NCBI RefSeq assembly: GCF_900109645.1
Contig: NZ_FOBG01000004.1
Location: 1-64,000 of the forward strand
Source of the DNA: Duganella sp. CF402
GTDB taxonomy: Bacteria > Pseudomonadota > Gammaproteobacteria > Burkholderiales > Burkholderiaceae_D
DNA length: 64,000 nucleotides
Reading direction: 5' to 3'
The notes beneath the pieces were generated by a model, which saw only the letters and a list, made by a program, of their open reading frames with translations, did not search any database and was not told where the DNA came from. A program made the position numbers and the translations under genes. Position 1 is the first letter of the stretch, and each line of letters opens with the position of its first letter. Positions 16,556 to 25,464 of this stretch are shown here, one piece after another.

Positions 16556-19500
16556 ATGCCAGACGGCACCAGCACGCTCACGTCCGTGAGCCTCGACGAC
16601 AAGTACACTTCCACCAAAGGCACCATCTTCCTGTCCGGCATTCAAGCGCTGGTGCGGCTGCCGATGATGCAGCAAGTGCGCGACAAGATGGCCGGCCTGA
16701 ACACGGCCGGTTTCATTTCCGGCTATCGCGGCTCGCCGTTGGGCGGCCTCGATGAAAACCTGTGGAAGGCCAAGCCGCACCTCGAAAAGCACAACGTGCA
16801 GTTCGTGCCGGGCGTGAACGAGGACCTGGCAGCGACCGCCGTGTGGGGCTCGCAGCAGGTGGACCTGATCGGCGAGAGCAAGTACGACGGCGTGTTCGCC
16901 ATGTGGTACGGCAAAGGCCCCGGTGTCGATCGCTGCGGTGACGTCTTCAAGCACATGAACCACGCCGGCACCTCCAAGCATGGCGGCGTGCTGCTGGTGG
17001 CCGGCGACGACCACGGCGCCTATTCGTCCACCCTGCCGCACCAGTCGGACCACATCTTCTCGGCCTGCATGGTGCCGGTGCTGTATCCGTGCAATGTGCA
17101 GGAATACCTCGACCTCGGCATCCACGGCTGGGCCATGTCGCGCTTCTCCGGCTGCGCGGTGGCGTTCAAGGCGCTGGCTGACACGGTGGAGTCGTCGGCC
17201 TCGATCGACGCCGATCCGTTCCGCGTCGAGACCAAAATTCCAAAGAACTTCGTGATGCCGGAAGGCGGCCTGAATGCACGCCTGTCCAGCATCCCGCTGG
17301 GCCAGCAGGCGCGCAATCAGGAAGCGCTGATGCAGGACTACAAAATCTACGCCGCGCTGGCCTATGCGCGCGAGAATAAACTGAATCACACCACCATCGA
17401 TTCCAAGGACGCCAAGCTGGGTATCATCGCCTCCGGCAAATCGTATCTGGACGTGCTGGAAGCGCTGGAAGAACTGGGCATTGATGAAGCGATGGCGGCC
17501 AAGGTCGGCCTGCGCCTGTTCAAGGTGGCCATGCCTTGGCCACTGGAGCCGGACAGCGTGCGCGAATTCGCGCAAGGCCTGGATGAGATTCTGGTGGTGG
17601 AAGAAAAACGCCAGTTCGTCGAATATCAGTTGAAGGAACAGCTGTACAACTGGCGCGATGACGTGCGTCCGCGCGTAATCGGCAAGTTCGACGACAAGGG
17701 CGAATGGGTGGCGCCGCGCGGTGAATGGCTGCTGCCGCCGAAGGCCGACTTCTCGGTATCGCAAGTGGCGCGCGTAATCGCCAGCCGCGTGGCGCGCTAC
17801 ATCACCGATGCCCACATTCAGGACGAAATCAAGAACCGCCTGACCTTCCTCGATGAGAAGGACGCGGTACTGAAGAAGGCCATCAACACGCCATTCCGTC
17901 CGGCCTTCTACTGCTCCGGATGCCCGCACAACACCTCGACCAAGGTGCCGGAAGGCTCGTTCGCGCTGGCCGGCATCGGCTGCCACGTGATGGCGACGTC
18001 GATCTACCCTGAGTACAACAAGCTGACCACCCACATGGGCGGCGAAGGCGCGCCGTGGATCGGCCAGGCCGCGTTCTCGAAAGTGCCGCACGTGTTCCAG
18101 AACCTGGGCGACGGCACCTACTTCCACTCCGGTTACCTGGCGATTCGCGCGGCCGTGGCAGCGCGCGTCAACATGACCTACAAGATCCTGTACAACGACG
18201 CGGTGGCGATGACCGGCGGCCAGCCGGTCGACGGCCAGACCTCGGTGCCGATGATCGCGCAGCAGATGGCTGCAGAAGGCGTGAAACGGATTGCGCTGGT
18301 GACGGAAGACCTGTCGCGCTGGACCGACCGTTCGGCGCTGCCGTCCATCGTTTCGCTGCACGACCGCAAGGACATGGACGCGGTACAGCGCGAGCTGCGC
18401 GAAGTATCCGGCGTATCGGTGCTGATCTACGACCAGACCTGCGCCGCCGAAAAGCGCCGCCGCCGCAAAACCGGCGAATACCCGGACATCGCCAAGCGCA
18501 TGGTCATCAACGAAGCGGTGTGCGAAGGCTGCGGCGACTGCGGCATCCAGTCCAACTGCGTGTCCATTCTGCCGAAGGAAACGGAATTCGGCCGCAAGCG
18601 CACCATCGATCAATCGTCGTGCAACAAGGACTACTCGTGCACCAAGGGGTTCTGTCCGAGCTTCGTCACGGTGGAAGGCGGCGCGCTGAAAAAATCCAAG
18701 GCTGGCGCCACCCAAAGCGACGACGGCTGGGCCGAGTTGCCTGCACCTGTACTGCCGGACTGCGAACAGCCGTACAACATCCTGATCAACGGCATCGGCG
18801 GCACCGGCGTGATTACCGTCGGCGCGCTGATGGGCATGGCCGCGCACATCGAAGGCAAAGGCGCGTCGGTGCTGGACATGACCGGCATGTCCCAGAAAAA
18901 TGGCTCGGTCACCTCGCACGTGAAAATCGCGCGTACCCCGGACCACCTGCGTGCGCAGCGCATCGCCACCGGCGAAGCGGACGTCATCCTCGGCTGCGAC
19001 ATGCTGACCGCCGGCGCTGCCGATGCGGTATCGAAGATGCGTCCGGGCCGCACGCTGGCCTTGGTCAACCTGCACGAGCAGCCGCCGGGCACCTTCGCGC
19101 AGAACGCCGACTGGGAATACCCTGCTGCCGACGTGCGCGCGCTGATCGAAGAATCGGTCGGCGCCGGCGCGGCCGATTTCGTCGACGCCACCAAACTGGC
19201 CACCGCGCTGATGGGCGATTCGATCGCCGCCAACCTGTTCATGCTCGGCTACGCATGGCAGCGCGGCCGCATCCCGCTGAGCGAAGCATCGCTGCTGCGC
19301 GCGATTGAGCTGAACGGCGTCGCCGTCGCCTCCAACAAGAAGAGCTTCCTGTGGGGCCGCCGCGCCGCCGTGGACCTGAAACGCGTCGAGCGCACCGCCA
19401 CGCCAGCGCAGCCTATCGTGCTGCAAATGCCGCAAAGCCTGGACACGCTGGTCGCCAAGCGCATGGAATTCCTGACCGGCTACCAGAACGCCGCCTACGC

Positions 19501-20059
19501 CAGCACCTACTCGGAACTGGTGGCGCAAGTGCGCGCGCGCGAAAACGCGCTGAGCCTGGGCAACAAGCTGTCCACTGCCGTCGCCAAGTCCTACTTCAAG
19601 CTGATGGCCTACAAGGATGAATATGAAGTGGCGCGCCTGTACACCGACGGCCGCTTTGTCGAACAGCTGCAATCGCAGTTCGAGGGCAACTTCAGCGTGA
19701 AGTTCAACCTCGCACCGCCGCTGTTCGCCAAGAAGGACGCCAAGGGCCATCTGGTGAAAGCGGAATTCGGTTCGTGGATGTGGAGCGCTTTCAAACTGCT
19801 AGCTAAATTCAAAGGCCTGCGCGGCGGCGCGTTCGATATCTTCGGCTACACCGAAGAGCGCAAGATGGAGCGCGCGCTGATCGTGGAATACCGCGAGATG
19901 GTGCAGTCGCTGCTGGCCAAGCTGGATGCGAACAACCACGCCACCGCCGTCGACCTGGCTGCGCTGCCAGAGAAAGTACGCGGCTTCGGCCACGTGAAGG
20001 AAAAGGCCGTCGCCACCTTCCGCACCGAAAAAGCCCGCCTGATGGCACAGTACATATAA
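16556..20059 (+). CDS. Fused indolepyruvate:ferredoxin oxidoreductase family protein (IorA-IorB type)
   Basis: A 1167-residue fused 2-oxoacid oxidoreductase. The N-terminal pyrimidine and PP domains (GYRGSPLGGLDENL near residue 60, and FYCSGCPHNTSTKVPEGSFALAGIGCHVMA for TPP binding) are followed by a Cys-rich ferredoxin-like segment near residues 655-700 (CEGCGDCGIQSNCVS and CNKDYSCTKGFCPSF). A C-terminal gamma-type domain follows (NGIGGTGVITVGALMGMAAHIEGKG). It oxidatively decarboxylates aryl or branched 2-oxoacids to acyl-CoA. The start is ATG 16556 with GGAGAC upstream; the open frame extends back into the LysR gene and is not used. icmF follows after 27 bp. Confidence 0.92.
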   Translation: MPDGTSTLTSVSLDDKYTSTKGTIFLSGIQALVRLPMMQQVRDKMAGLNTAGFISGYRGSPLGGLDENLWKAKPHLEKHNVQFVPGVNEDLAATAVWGSQQVDLIGESKYDGVFAMWYGKGPGVDRCGDVFKHMNHAGTSKHGGVLLVAGDDHGAYSSTLPHQSDHIFSACMVPVLYPCNVQEYLDLGIHGWAMSRFSGCAVAFKALADTVESSASIDADPFRVETKIPKNFVMPEGGLNARLSSIPLGQQARNQEALMQDYKIYAALAYARENKLNHTTIDSKDAKLGIIASGKSYLDVLEALEELGIDEAMAAKVGLRLFKVAMPWPLEPDSVREFAQGLDEILVVEEKRQFVEYQLKEQLYNWRDDVRPRVIGKFDDKGEWVAPRGEWLLPPKADFSVSQVARVIASRVARYITDAHIQDEIKNRLTFLDEKDAVLKKAINTPFRPAFYCSGCPHNTSTKVPEGSFALAGIGCHVMATSIYPEYNKLTTHMGGEGAPWIGQAAFSKVPHVFQNLGDGTYFHSGYLAIRAAVAARVNMTYKILYNDAVAMTGGQPVDGQTSVPMIAQQMAAEGVKRIALVTEDLSRWTDRSALPSIVSLHDRKDMDAVQRELREVSGVSVLIYDQTCAAEKRRRRKTGEYPDIAKRMVINEAVCEGCGDCGIQSNCVSILPKETEFGRKRTIDQSSCNKDYSCTKGFCPSFVTVEGGALKKSKAGATQSDDGWAELPAPVLPDCEQPYNILINGIGGTGVITVGALMGMAAHIEGKGASVLDMTGMSQKNGSVTSHVKIARTPDHLRAQRIATGEADVILGCDMLTAGAADAVSKMRPGRTLALVNLHEQPPGTFAQNADWEYPAADVRALIEESVGAGAADFVDATKLATALMGDSIAANLFMLGYAWQRGRIPLSEASLLRAIELNGVAVASNKKSFLWGRRAAVDLKRVERTATPAQPIVLQMPQSLDTLVAKRMEFLTGYQNAAYASTYSELVAQVRARENALSLGNKLSTAVAKSYFKLMAYKDEYEVARLYTDGRFVEQLQSQFEGNFSVKFNLAPPLFAKKDAKGHLVKAEFGSWMWSAFKLLAKFKGLRGGAFDIFGYTEERKMERALIVEYREMVQSLLAKLDANNHATAVDLAALPEKVRGFGHVKEKAVATFRTEKARLMAQYI

Positions 20060-20086
20060 TATTTAGAAAAAATACAAGGGACACCA

Positions 20087-23000
20087 ATGAACGATCTCTC
20101 GACTCCGAAAATCGCGGCTGTGGACGACCAGCCGCGCGTCAAGAACAAGGTCCGCTTCGTGACGGCGGCCTCGCTGTTCGACGGCCACGATGCCTCGATC
20201 AACATCATGCGCCGCATCCTGCAATCGAACGGCGTGGAAGTGGTCCACCTCGGCCATAACCGCTCGGTGGATGAAGTGGTCACCGCCGCGCTGGCGGAGG
20301 ACGTGCAAGGCATCGCCATCTCCAGCTACCAGGGCGGCCACGTTGAATACTTCAAGTATATGATCGACCTGCTGCGTCAGCGCGGCGGTGCGCACATCAA
20401 GGTATTCGGCGGCGGCGGCGGCGTGATCGTGCCGCACGAAATCGAAGAGCTGCACGCTTACGGCGTGACCAAAATCTTTAGCCCGGAAGACGGCCAGCGC
20501 ATGGGCCTGGTCGGCATGATCCAGTGGATGGTGCAGCAGTGCGACATCGACCTGTCCCAGTACTCGCCAACCTCGCTGGCGCCGCTGCGCGAAGGTTCGG
20601 ACATCGCCGCACGCCATCGTCCACTGGCACAGCTGATTACCGCGCTGGAAAACGACAAGGCCGCACCGGCCCTGCGCGCCGAACTGCTGGCCGCTGCGGA
20701 AGATCTGGCCGTGCCGACGCTGGGCATCACCGGCACCGGCGGCGCCGGCAAGTCCTCGCTGACCGATGAACTGATCCGCCGCATTCGCCTCGACCAGGGC
20801 GATGCGCTGAACATCGCCGTGATCTCGATCGACCCGTCGCGCCGCAAATCCGGCGGCGCGCTGCTGGGCGACCGCATCCGCATGAACGCCATCAATCCGT
20901 GGGCCGGCCAGGCCCGTGTCTTCATGCGCTCGTTAGCCACGCGTGAAGCGGGCTCCGAGATTTCGCAGGCACTGCCTGATGTTATCGCTGCCTGCAAGGT
21001 AGCTGGCTTCGATCTGGTCATCGTGGAAACCTCCGGCATCGGCCAGGGCGATGCCGCCATCGTGCCGCACGTCGACGTGTCGATGTACGTGATGACGCCG
21101 GAATTCGGCGCTGCCTCGCAGCTCGAAAAAATCGACATGCTCGATTTCGCCGACTTCATCGCCATCAACAAGTTTGACCGCAAGGGCGCGCAAGACGCGC
21201 TGCGCGACGTCGCCAAGCAGTACCAGCGCAACCGCGAACTGTGGAGCAAGCGTCCGGAAGAAATGCCAGTCTATGGCACGCAAGCCTCGCGCTTCAACGA
21301 CGATGGCGTGACCGCGCTGTATCAAGGCCTGCTGCCACGCCTGACGCAACTGGGCCTGCGCGCGCAAGCGGGCAAGCTGGCGGCCGCCAACGACGTACGC
21401 CACTCCAGCGGCAAGAACGTGATCGTGCCGCCGGCCCGTGCGCGCTATCTGGCAGAAATCGCCGACACCGTGCGCGGCTACCACCGCTTCACGCGCAAGC
21501 AGGTAACGCTGGCGCGCGAACGCCAGCAGCTGAGCGAATCCAAGCGCATGCTGGCTATCGCCCACAAGACCGCCGACTTTGATGACCTCATCGCCGAGCG
21601 CGATGCCGAGATGGACGGCGGCGCCAAGAAATTGCTGGCGCAATGGCCCGACATGCAAGCCGCCTACGCCGGCGACGACTATGTGGTGAAAATCCGCGAT
21701 AAGGAAATCCGTACCCGCCTGGTGCAGCACACGCTGTCCGGCACGCGCATCCGCAAAGTCTCACTGCCGCGTTATGAAGACCACGGCGAAATCCTGCGCT
21801 TCCTGATGCTGGAAAACGTGCCGGGCTCCTTCCCCTTCACCGCAGGTGTGTTTGCGTTCAAGCGCGAAGGCGAAGATCCAACCCGCATGTTCGCCGGCGA
21901 GGGCGACGCCTTCCGCACCAACCGCCGCTTCAAGCTGGTCTCCACCGGCATGGACGCCAAGCGCCTGTCGACCGCGTTCGACTCTGTGACCTTGTACGGC
22001 GCCGATCCGGCGCTGCGTCCGGACATCTACGGCAAGGTAGGCAATTCGGGCGTATCGATCGCCACGCTGGACGACATGAAGGTGCTGTACGACGGCTTCA
22101 ACCTGTGCAGCCCAAGCACTTCGGTATCGATGACCATCAACGGTCCGGCGCCGACGATTCTGGCGATGTTCATGAACACCGCCATCGACCAGCAGATCGA
22201 GAAGTTCGTCGAAGAGAACAAACGCCAGCCGAGCGCCGACGAAGCGGCCAAGATCAAGGCATGGGTGCTGCAGAACGTGCGCGGCACCGTGCAGGCGGAT
22301 ATCCTGAAAGAAGACCAGGGCCAGAACACCTGTATCTTCTCGACCGAGTTCTCGCTGAAGGTGATGGGTGATATCCAGGAATACTTCGTGCATCATCAAG
22401 TGCGCAACTTCTACTCGGTCTCGATCTCCGGCTACCACATCGCGGAAGCGGGTGCGAATCCGATTTCGCAGCTGGCGTTCACGCTGTCGAACGGCTTCAC
22501 CTTTGTGGAAGCCTACCTCGCACGCGGCATGCACATCGACGACTTCGCGCCCAACCTGTCGTTCTTCTTCTCGAACGGCATGGACCCTGAGTACACGGTG
22601 CTGGGCCGCGTGGCGCGCCGCATCTGGGCTGTAGCGATGCGCGACAAGTACGGCGCCAACGACCGCTCGCAAAAGCTCAAGTATCACGTGCAAACCTCGG
22701 GCCGTTCGCTGCATGCGCAGGAGATCGACTTCAACGACATCCGCACCACGCTGCAAGCGCTGATCGCCATCTACGACAACTGCAACTCGCTGCACACCAA
22801 CGCCTACGACGAAGCCATCACCACGCCGACCGACGAATCGGTACGCCGCGCGCTGGCGATCCAGCTCATCATCAACCGCGAATGGGGCCTGGCCAAGAAC
22901 GAGAACCCGAACCAGGGCTCGTTCATCATGGACGAACTTACCGACATGGTGGAAGAAGCGGTGCTGCAAGAGTTCGAGCGCATCGCCGAGCGTGGCGGCG

Positions 23001-23380
23001 TGCTGGGTGCGATGGAAACCGGCTACCAGCGCGGCAAAATTCAAGAGGAGTCGATGCTGTACGAGCACCAGAAGCACGACGGTACCCTGCCTATCATCGG
23101 CGTCAACACCTTCCGCAATCCGAAGGGCGTGGAAGCGCCGGCGCAGATCGAACTGGCGCGTTCCACCGACGATGAAAAGCAATCGCAGCTCAAGCGCCTG
23201 GAAGACTTCCACCAGCGCCACGCGGCCGAAGCCCCGCAAGCGCTGGCAGCCCTGCAGCAAGCCGCCATCGACAACGCCAACGTCTTCGAAAAACTGATGG
23301 ACGCCGTGCGCGTCTGCTCACTGGGCCAGATCACCACCGCCCTGTTCGAAGTCGGCGGCCAGTACCGCCGCAATATGTAA
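20087..23380 (+). CDS. icmF: Fused isobutyryl-CoA mutase IcmF
   Basis: A 1097-residue adenosylcobalamin-dependent acyl-CoA mutase with its chaperone built in. The order is a B12-binding domain (FDGHDASINIMRRILQSNG and HLGHNRSVDEVV, residues 25-160), a MeaB-like G-protein (P-loop GTGGAGKSS near 217-225, VISIDPSRRKSGGALLGDR), then the substrate-binding mutase barrel (YGDHGEILRFLML-type region near 565, CSPSTSVSMTINGPAPTILAMFMN, YSVSISGYHIAEAGANPISQLAF). This order defines IcmF rather than ordinary methylmalonyl-CoA mutase. It interconverts isobutyryl- and n-butyryl-CoA. It sits 27 bp after the oxidoreductase gene and is probably co-transcribed. Confidence 0.96.
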   Translation: MNDLSTPKIAAVDDQPRVKNKVRFVTAASLFDGHDASINIMRRILQSNGVEVVHLGHNRSVDEVVTAALAEDVQGIAISSYQGGHVEYFKYMIDLLRQRGGAHIKVFGGGGGVIVPHEIEELHAYGVTKIFSPEDGQRMGLVGMIQWMVQQCDIDLSQYSPTSLAPLREGSDIAARHRPLAQLITALENDKAAPALRAELLAAAEDLAVPTLGITGTGGAGKSSLTDELIRRIRLDQGDALNIAVISIDPSRRKSGGALLGDRIRMNAINPWAGQARVFMRSLATREAGSEISQALPDVIAACKVAGFDLVIVETSGIGQGDAAIVPHVDVSMYVMTPEFGAASQLEKIDMLDFADFIAINKFDRKGAQDALRDVAKQYQRNRELWSKRPEEMPVYGTQASRFNDDGVTALYQGLLPRLTQLGLRAQAGKLAAANDVRHSSGKNVIVPPARARYLAEIADTVRGYHRFTRKQVTLARERQQLSESKRMLAIAHKTADFDDLIAERDAEMDGGAKKLLAQWPDMQAAYAGDDYVVKIRDKEIRTRLVQHTLSGTRIRKVSLPRYEDHGEILRFLMLENVPGSFPFTAGVFAFKREGEDPTRMFAGEGDAFRTNRRFKLVSTGMDAKRLSTAFDSVTLYGADPALRPDIYGKVGNSGVSIATLDDMKVLYDGFNLCSPSTSVSMTINGPAPTILAMFMNTAIDQQIEKFVEENKRQPSADEAAKIKAWVLQNVRGTVQADILKEDQGQNTCIFSTEFSLKVMGDIQEYFVHHQVRNFYSVSISGYHIAEAGANPISQLAFTLSNGFTFVEAYLARGMHIDDFAPNLSFFFSNGMDPEYTVLGRVARRIWAVAMRDKYGANDRSQKLKYHVQTSGRSLHAQEIDFNDIRTTLQALIAIYDNCNSLHTNAYDEAITTPTDESVRRALAIQLIINREWGLAKNENPNQGSFIMDELTDMVEEAVLQEFERIAERGGVLGAMETGYQRGKIQEESMLYEHQKHDGTLPIIGVNTFRNPKGVEAPAQIELARSTDDEKQSQLKRLEDFHQRHAAEAPQALAALQQAAIDNANVFEKLMDAVRVCSLGQITTALFEVGGQYRRNM

Positions 23381-23391
23381 CGTCATCAGAA

Positions 23392-23423
23392 GAGGAGGTA
23401 GATCAATATCTACCTCCTTCTCC
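23392..23423 (+). terminator. Hairpin terminator after icmF
   Basis: A perfect 10-bp stem GGAGGTAGAT and ATCTACCTCC with loop CAAT, twelve bases after the icmF stop codon, followed by a pyrimidine-rich but not pure-T tail. It is probably a transcription end or mRNA-stabilising hairpin. Confidence 0.65.
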
Positions 23424-23470
23424 TGCTCCCACATCAGCGCTAAACTGATTGAATATGCCGGGAGAAAATC

Positions 23471-23792
23471 ATGATCAACCTACAAATTTCCCTGCCAGAA
23501 GATCTGGTGCAGGATGCCCAGGAACTGGGACTGCTGCAATCGGAAAAAATCATCGAAATCTTGCGCGCAGAAGTCCGCAGGCTACGGCTACCGGCATTTA
23601 GCGTTTCAGGTTTCTCTACCTGCAATCATCCCCAAAGTCTCTCGAGATCCCAAAGACGATGTGGTGCTCGCCTGCGCCCTCCAATCTCACACCGATGCCA
23701 TCGTATCAGGCGACAGAGATTTGCTGAGCCTCAAGCAATATCAAAACATACCTATTGTCACCTCCACTCAAGCATTGAATGGCTTGCCTTAA
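23471..23792 (+). pseudogene. Decayed toxin-antitoxin locus: antitoxin N-terminus joined to PIN toxin C-terminus
   Basis: The frame from ATG 23471 (GGGAGAAAA upstream) encodes an antitoxin-like MINLQISLPEDLVQDAQELG and EKIIEILRAEVRR, about 38 residues. Directly downstream, in the next frame, the sequence reads VSRDPKDDVVLACALQSHTD, AIVSGDRDLLSLKQYQNIPI and VTSTQALNGLP, ending at 23792. That is the C-terminal third of a COG1569-type PIN-domain RNase toxin with its conserved RDPKDD and SGDRDLL acidic motifs. The toxin N-terminus with the first catalytic Asp is missing, so a deletion joined the two genes. The product cannot be an active nuclease. Compare the complementary remnant at 25321-25563. 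Confidence 0.75.
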
Positions 23793-23877
23793 GCTAAACT
23801 TCTCAATATAAGGACATCTGTCTCATTTCAGACTTACCCGCAACTTTCTAACGCCCTTTCGTCGCCATTTTTTACAG

Positions 23878-24312
23878 CTAGGGAAGGAAGTGAGGGCCGG
23901 CGCCGTCTTGTGCCAACGTATCTTCGGCATTGCGCAGTGGGCAGGCTTTGAGGGAGAGGCAGCCGCAGCCGATGCAGCCGTCGAGTTGATCGCGGAGTTG
24001 GGTCAAGGCGCGGATGCGTTGTTCCAGCTCTTGCTTCCACGCTGCCGACAAGCGGCGCCAATCGGCTACGGTGGGCGTGCGGCCGGACGGCAGTGCTTCC
24101 AACGCCCGCGCTATCTCGGCCAACGGCAAGCCAACACGCTGGGCGACTTTGATGACCGCGATCCGCCGCAATACCGAGCGCGCATAGCGGCGCTGGTTGC
24201 CGCTGGTGCGGACCGAATGAATCAATCCCTTGGCTTCATAAAAATGCAGCGCCGATACCGCGACACCTGCACGCTCGGCCAGCTCGCCCACACCCAGTTC
24301 TTTGGCAACCAT
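23878..24312 (-). CDS. soxR: Redox-sensing transcriptional activator SoxR
   Basis: A 144-residue MerR-family protein. The winged HTH reads LGVGELAERAGVAVSALHFYEAKGL and SGNQRRYARSVLRRIAVIKVAQRVGLPL, then a dimerisation helix, then the [2Fe-2S] cluster ligands Cys113, Cys116, Cys118 and Cys124 in DGCIGCGCLSLKACPLRN. This CX2CXCX5C pattern is diagnostic for SoxR, which responds to redox-active compounds by cluster oxidation. ATG 24312 is chosen; a TTG at 24330 lies inside the SoxR-box/-35 region. It is divergent from the RidA-like gene that carries the SoxR-type promoter. Confidence 0.95.
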   Translation of the reverse strand: MVAKELGVGELAERAGVAVSALHFYEAKGLIHSVRTSGNQRRYARSVLRRIAVIKVAQRVGLPLAEIARALEALPSGRTPTVADWRRLSAAWKQELEQRIRALTQLRDQLDGCIGCGCLSLKACPLRNAEDTLAQDGAGPHFLP

Positions 24313-24320
24313 AAAATCGC

Positions 24321-24351
24321 TTGACCTCAAGTTAAGTTGAGATTTTATAGT
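24321..24351 (+). promoter_or_regulatory. SoxR-controlled promoter with SoxR box in 19-bp spacer
   Basis: A -35 TTGACC at 24321-24326 and -10 TATAGT at 24346-24351 are separated by 19 bp, the overlong spacing used by MerR-family activators. The spacer contains a dyad CTCAA GTTAAG TTGAG (24327-24342, within CCTCAAGTTAAGTTGAGAT), which fits the SoxR box consensus. It reads toward the RidA-like gene and away from soxR. Confidence 0.85.
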
Positions 24352-24379
24352 GTCCTCTCATTCACTGCTGAAGCACACC

Positions 24380-24793
24380 ATGAAATTCATCAACCCTACC
24401 GGCCTCTATGACCCGCGTCCCAATGGCTATAGCCACATCGTCGTCGCTGAAACACCGGCGCGCATTATCTACATCGCCGGACAGGGTGGCGAGAACGCGC
24501 ATGGCGAGTTGTCGGAAGATTTCAAAACGCAGGTTGAGCAAGCACTGCGCAATCTCCAAACCGCGCTGGATGCCGCAGGCGCGCGTCACACGCATGTCAG
24601 CAAAGTCACCGCAATGATTGTCGATCACAGCGAAGCGCGCCTCGGCGTCTTCAGCAGCGCTTTGCGCACGATGTGGGGCGATGATCCCGCACCTGCCTGC
24701 ACGCTGATCCCCGTGCCGCGCCTTGCGCTGGACGGCATGCTGTTTGAGATTGAAGCCACCGCCGTCCAGCAAATGGACGATGAGATTTATTGA
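24380..24793 (+). CDS. RidA family protein (YjgF/YER057c/UK114)
   Basis: A 137-residue RidA-superfamily protein. Recognisable parts are NPTGLYDPRPNGYSHIVVAE, IYIAGQGGENAHGELSEDFKTQVEQALRNL and the C-terminal ACTLIPVPRLALDGMLFEIEATAV. The Arg that binds substrate carboxylate in RidA deaminases appears here only as part of PVPRLAL, so imine deaminase activity is possible but unproven. The open frame begins at GTG 24350, but that codon lies in the -10 box. ATG 24380 is the first usable start after the SoxR promoter. Its 3' end overlaps the convergent lipoprotein gene by 7 bp. Confidence 0.88.
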   Translation: MKFINPTGLYDPRPNGYSHIVVAETPARIIYIAGQGGENAHGELSEDFKTQVEQALRNLQTALDAAGARHTHVSKVTAMIVDHSEARLGVFSSALRTMWGDDPAPACTLIPVPRLALDGMLFEIEATAVQQMDDEIY

Positions 24794-25188
24794 GCGCGAC
24801 AGGACGCGGCACGATAGAAGTAGTAATTGCCGAAATTGAGAAACTCGCTTTTATCGTTGAAGCGGTAAGAGACCTCCCGCCGCTTCTCGTCAAAACCAAG
24901 CAAGCCATCATGTCTGGAGAGCTGTTCCCTGAATACCGCCGCAGGGAACGGCTCCTTGCCACCGAGCGTGATAATCAAGGTGTCACGATCCACGCGCCGC
25001 CACGTGGCCGGGCTGTAGAACGCAAAGCCGCCACGAAACTCCACGCCGCCATCCGCTTGCAGCAGCATGCACATGGTCGGATATTCAGTGCCGGCATTTT
25101 CCAGCACCAATGGCGCCGCAGGACGCTGCAAACTGGCACAGCCTCCAATCAGCAACGCAAAAGTAACGTAGCCCAGATAAGTTTTCAT
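24787..25188 (-). CDS. Putative lipoprotein of unknown function
   Basis: A 133-residue protein with a lipoprotein signal MKTYLGYVTFALLIGGC (Cys17). The mature part has MCMLLQADGGVEFRGGFAFYSPATWRR and a C-terminal FNDKSEFLNFGNYYFYRAASC. Two further cysteines (one near residue 40, one at the C-terminal end) could form a disulfide. No family is recognised. It is convergent with the RidA-like gene, overlapping it by 7 bp, and has no operon partner. Confidence 0.75.
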   Translation of the reverse strand: MKTYLGYVTFALLIGGCASLQRPAAPLVLENAGTEYPTMCMLLQADGGVEFRGGFAFYSPATWRRVDRDTLIITLGGKEPFPAAVFREQLSRHDGLLGFDEKRREVSYRFNDKSEFLNFGNYYFYRAASCRAQ

Positions 25189-25320
25189 GCCCCATTATTA
25201 CGAGGCAACCCAGCAGCAACCGTGCGCAGGCTAACCCTGGATGACTTGATCTACGTCAAACGCAACCGCTTCAAGTTCCGTTCATCCGACCTATACTGAA
25301 ATAACAATCAGGAGATCGGG

Positions 25321-25464
25321 ATGAGAATAGTACAGTTTTCCATGCCAGAGGAATTAGCTCGCGATGCTGACGAAGCCGGTTTGTTGGCGCCGGAAATGCT
25401 CGTAAAGCTTCTACGCGTTGAGATCCGCTTGCAAAGGGCCGCAGAAAATGCGGCTCGTCCTTGA
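25321..25464 (+). CDS. Short antitoxin-like protein, upstream of truncated PIN toxin
   Basis: A 47-residue ORF with AGGAG before the ATG. Its sequence MRIVQFSMPEELARDADEAG and LLAPEMLVKLLRVEIRLQRA parallels the antitoxin remnant at 23471 (QISLPEDLVQDAQELGLLQSEKIIEILRAEVRR), so both belong to the same small antitoxin family usually paired with COG1569 PIN toxins. Its stop codon overlaps the start of the PIN gene by 17 bp, consistent with translational coupling. Since its toxin is truncated it is probably a relic. Confidence 0.65.
   Translation: MRIVQFSMPEELARDADEAGLLAPEMLVKLLRVEIRLQRAAENAARP

Noticed and set aside
16433..19750. Very long minus-strand ORF of about 1105 codons opposite the 2-oxoacid oxidoreductase gene
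   Set aside because: Arg/His/Gly-rich translation with no domain sense; the plus-strand gene has clear TPP, ferredoxin and gamma domains. High-G+C antisense shadow.
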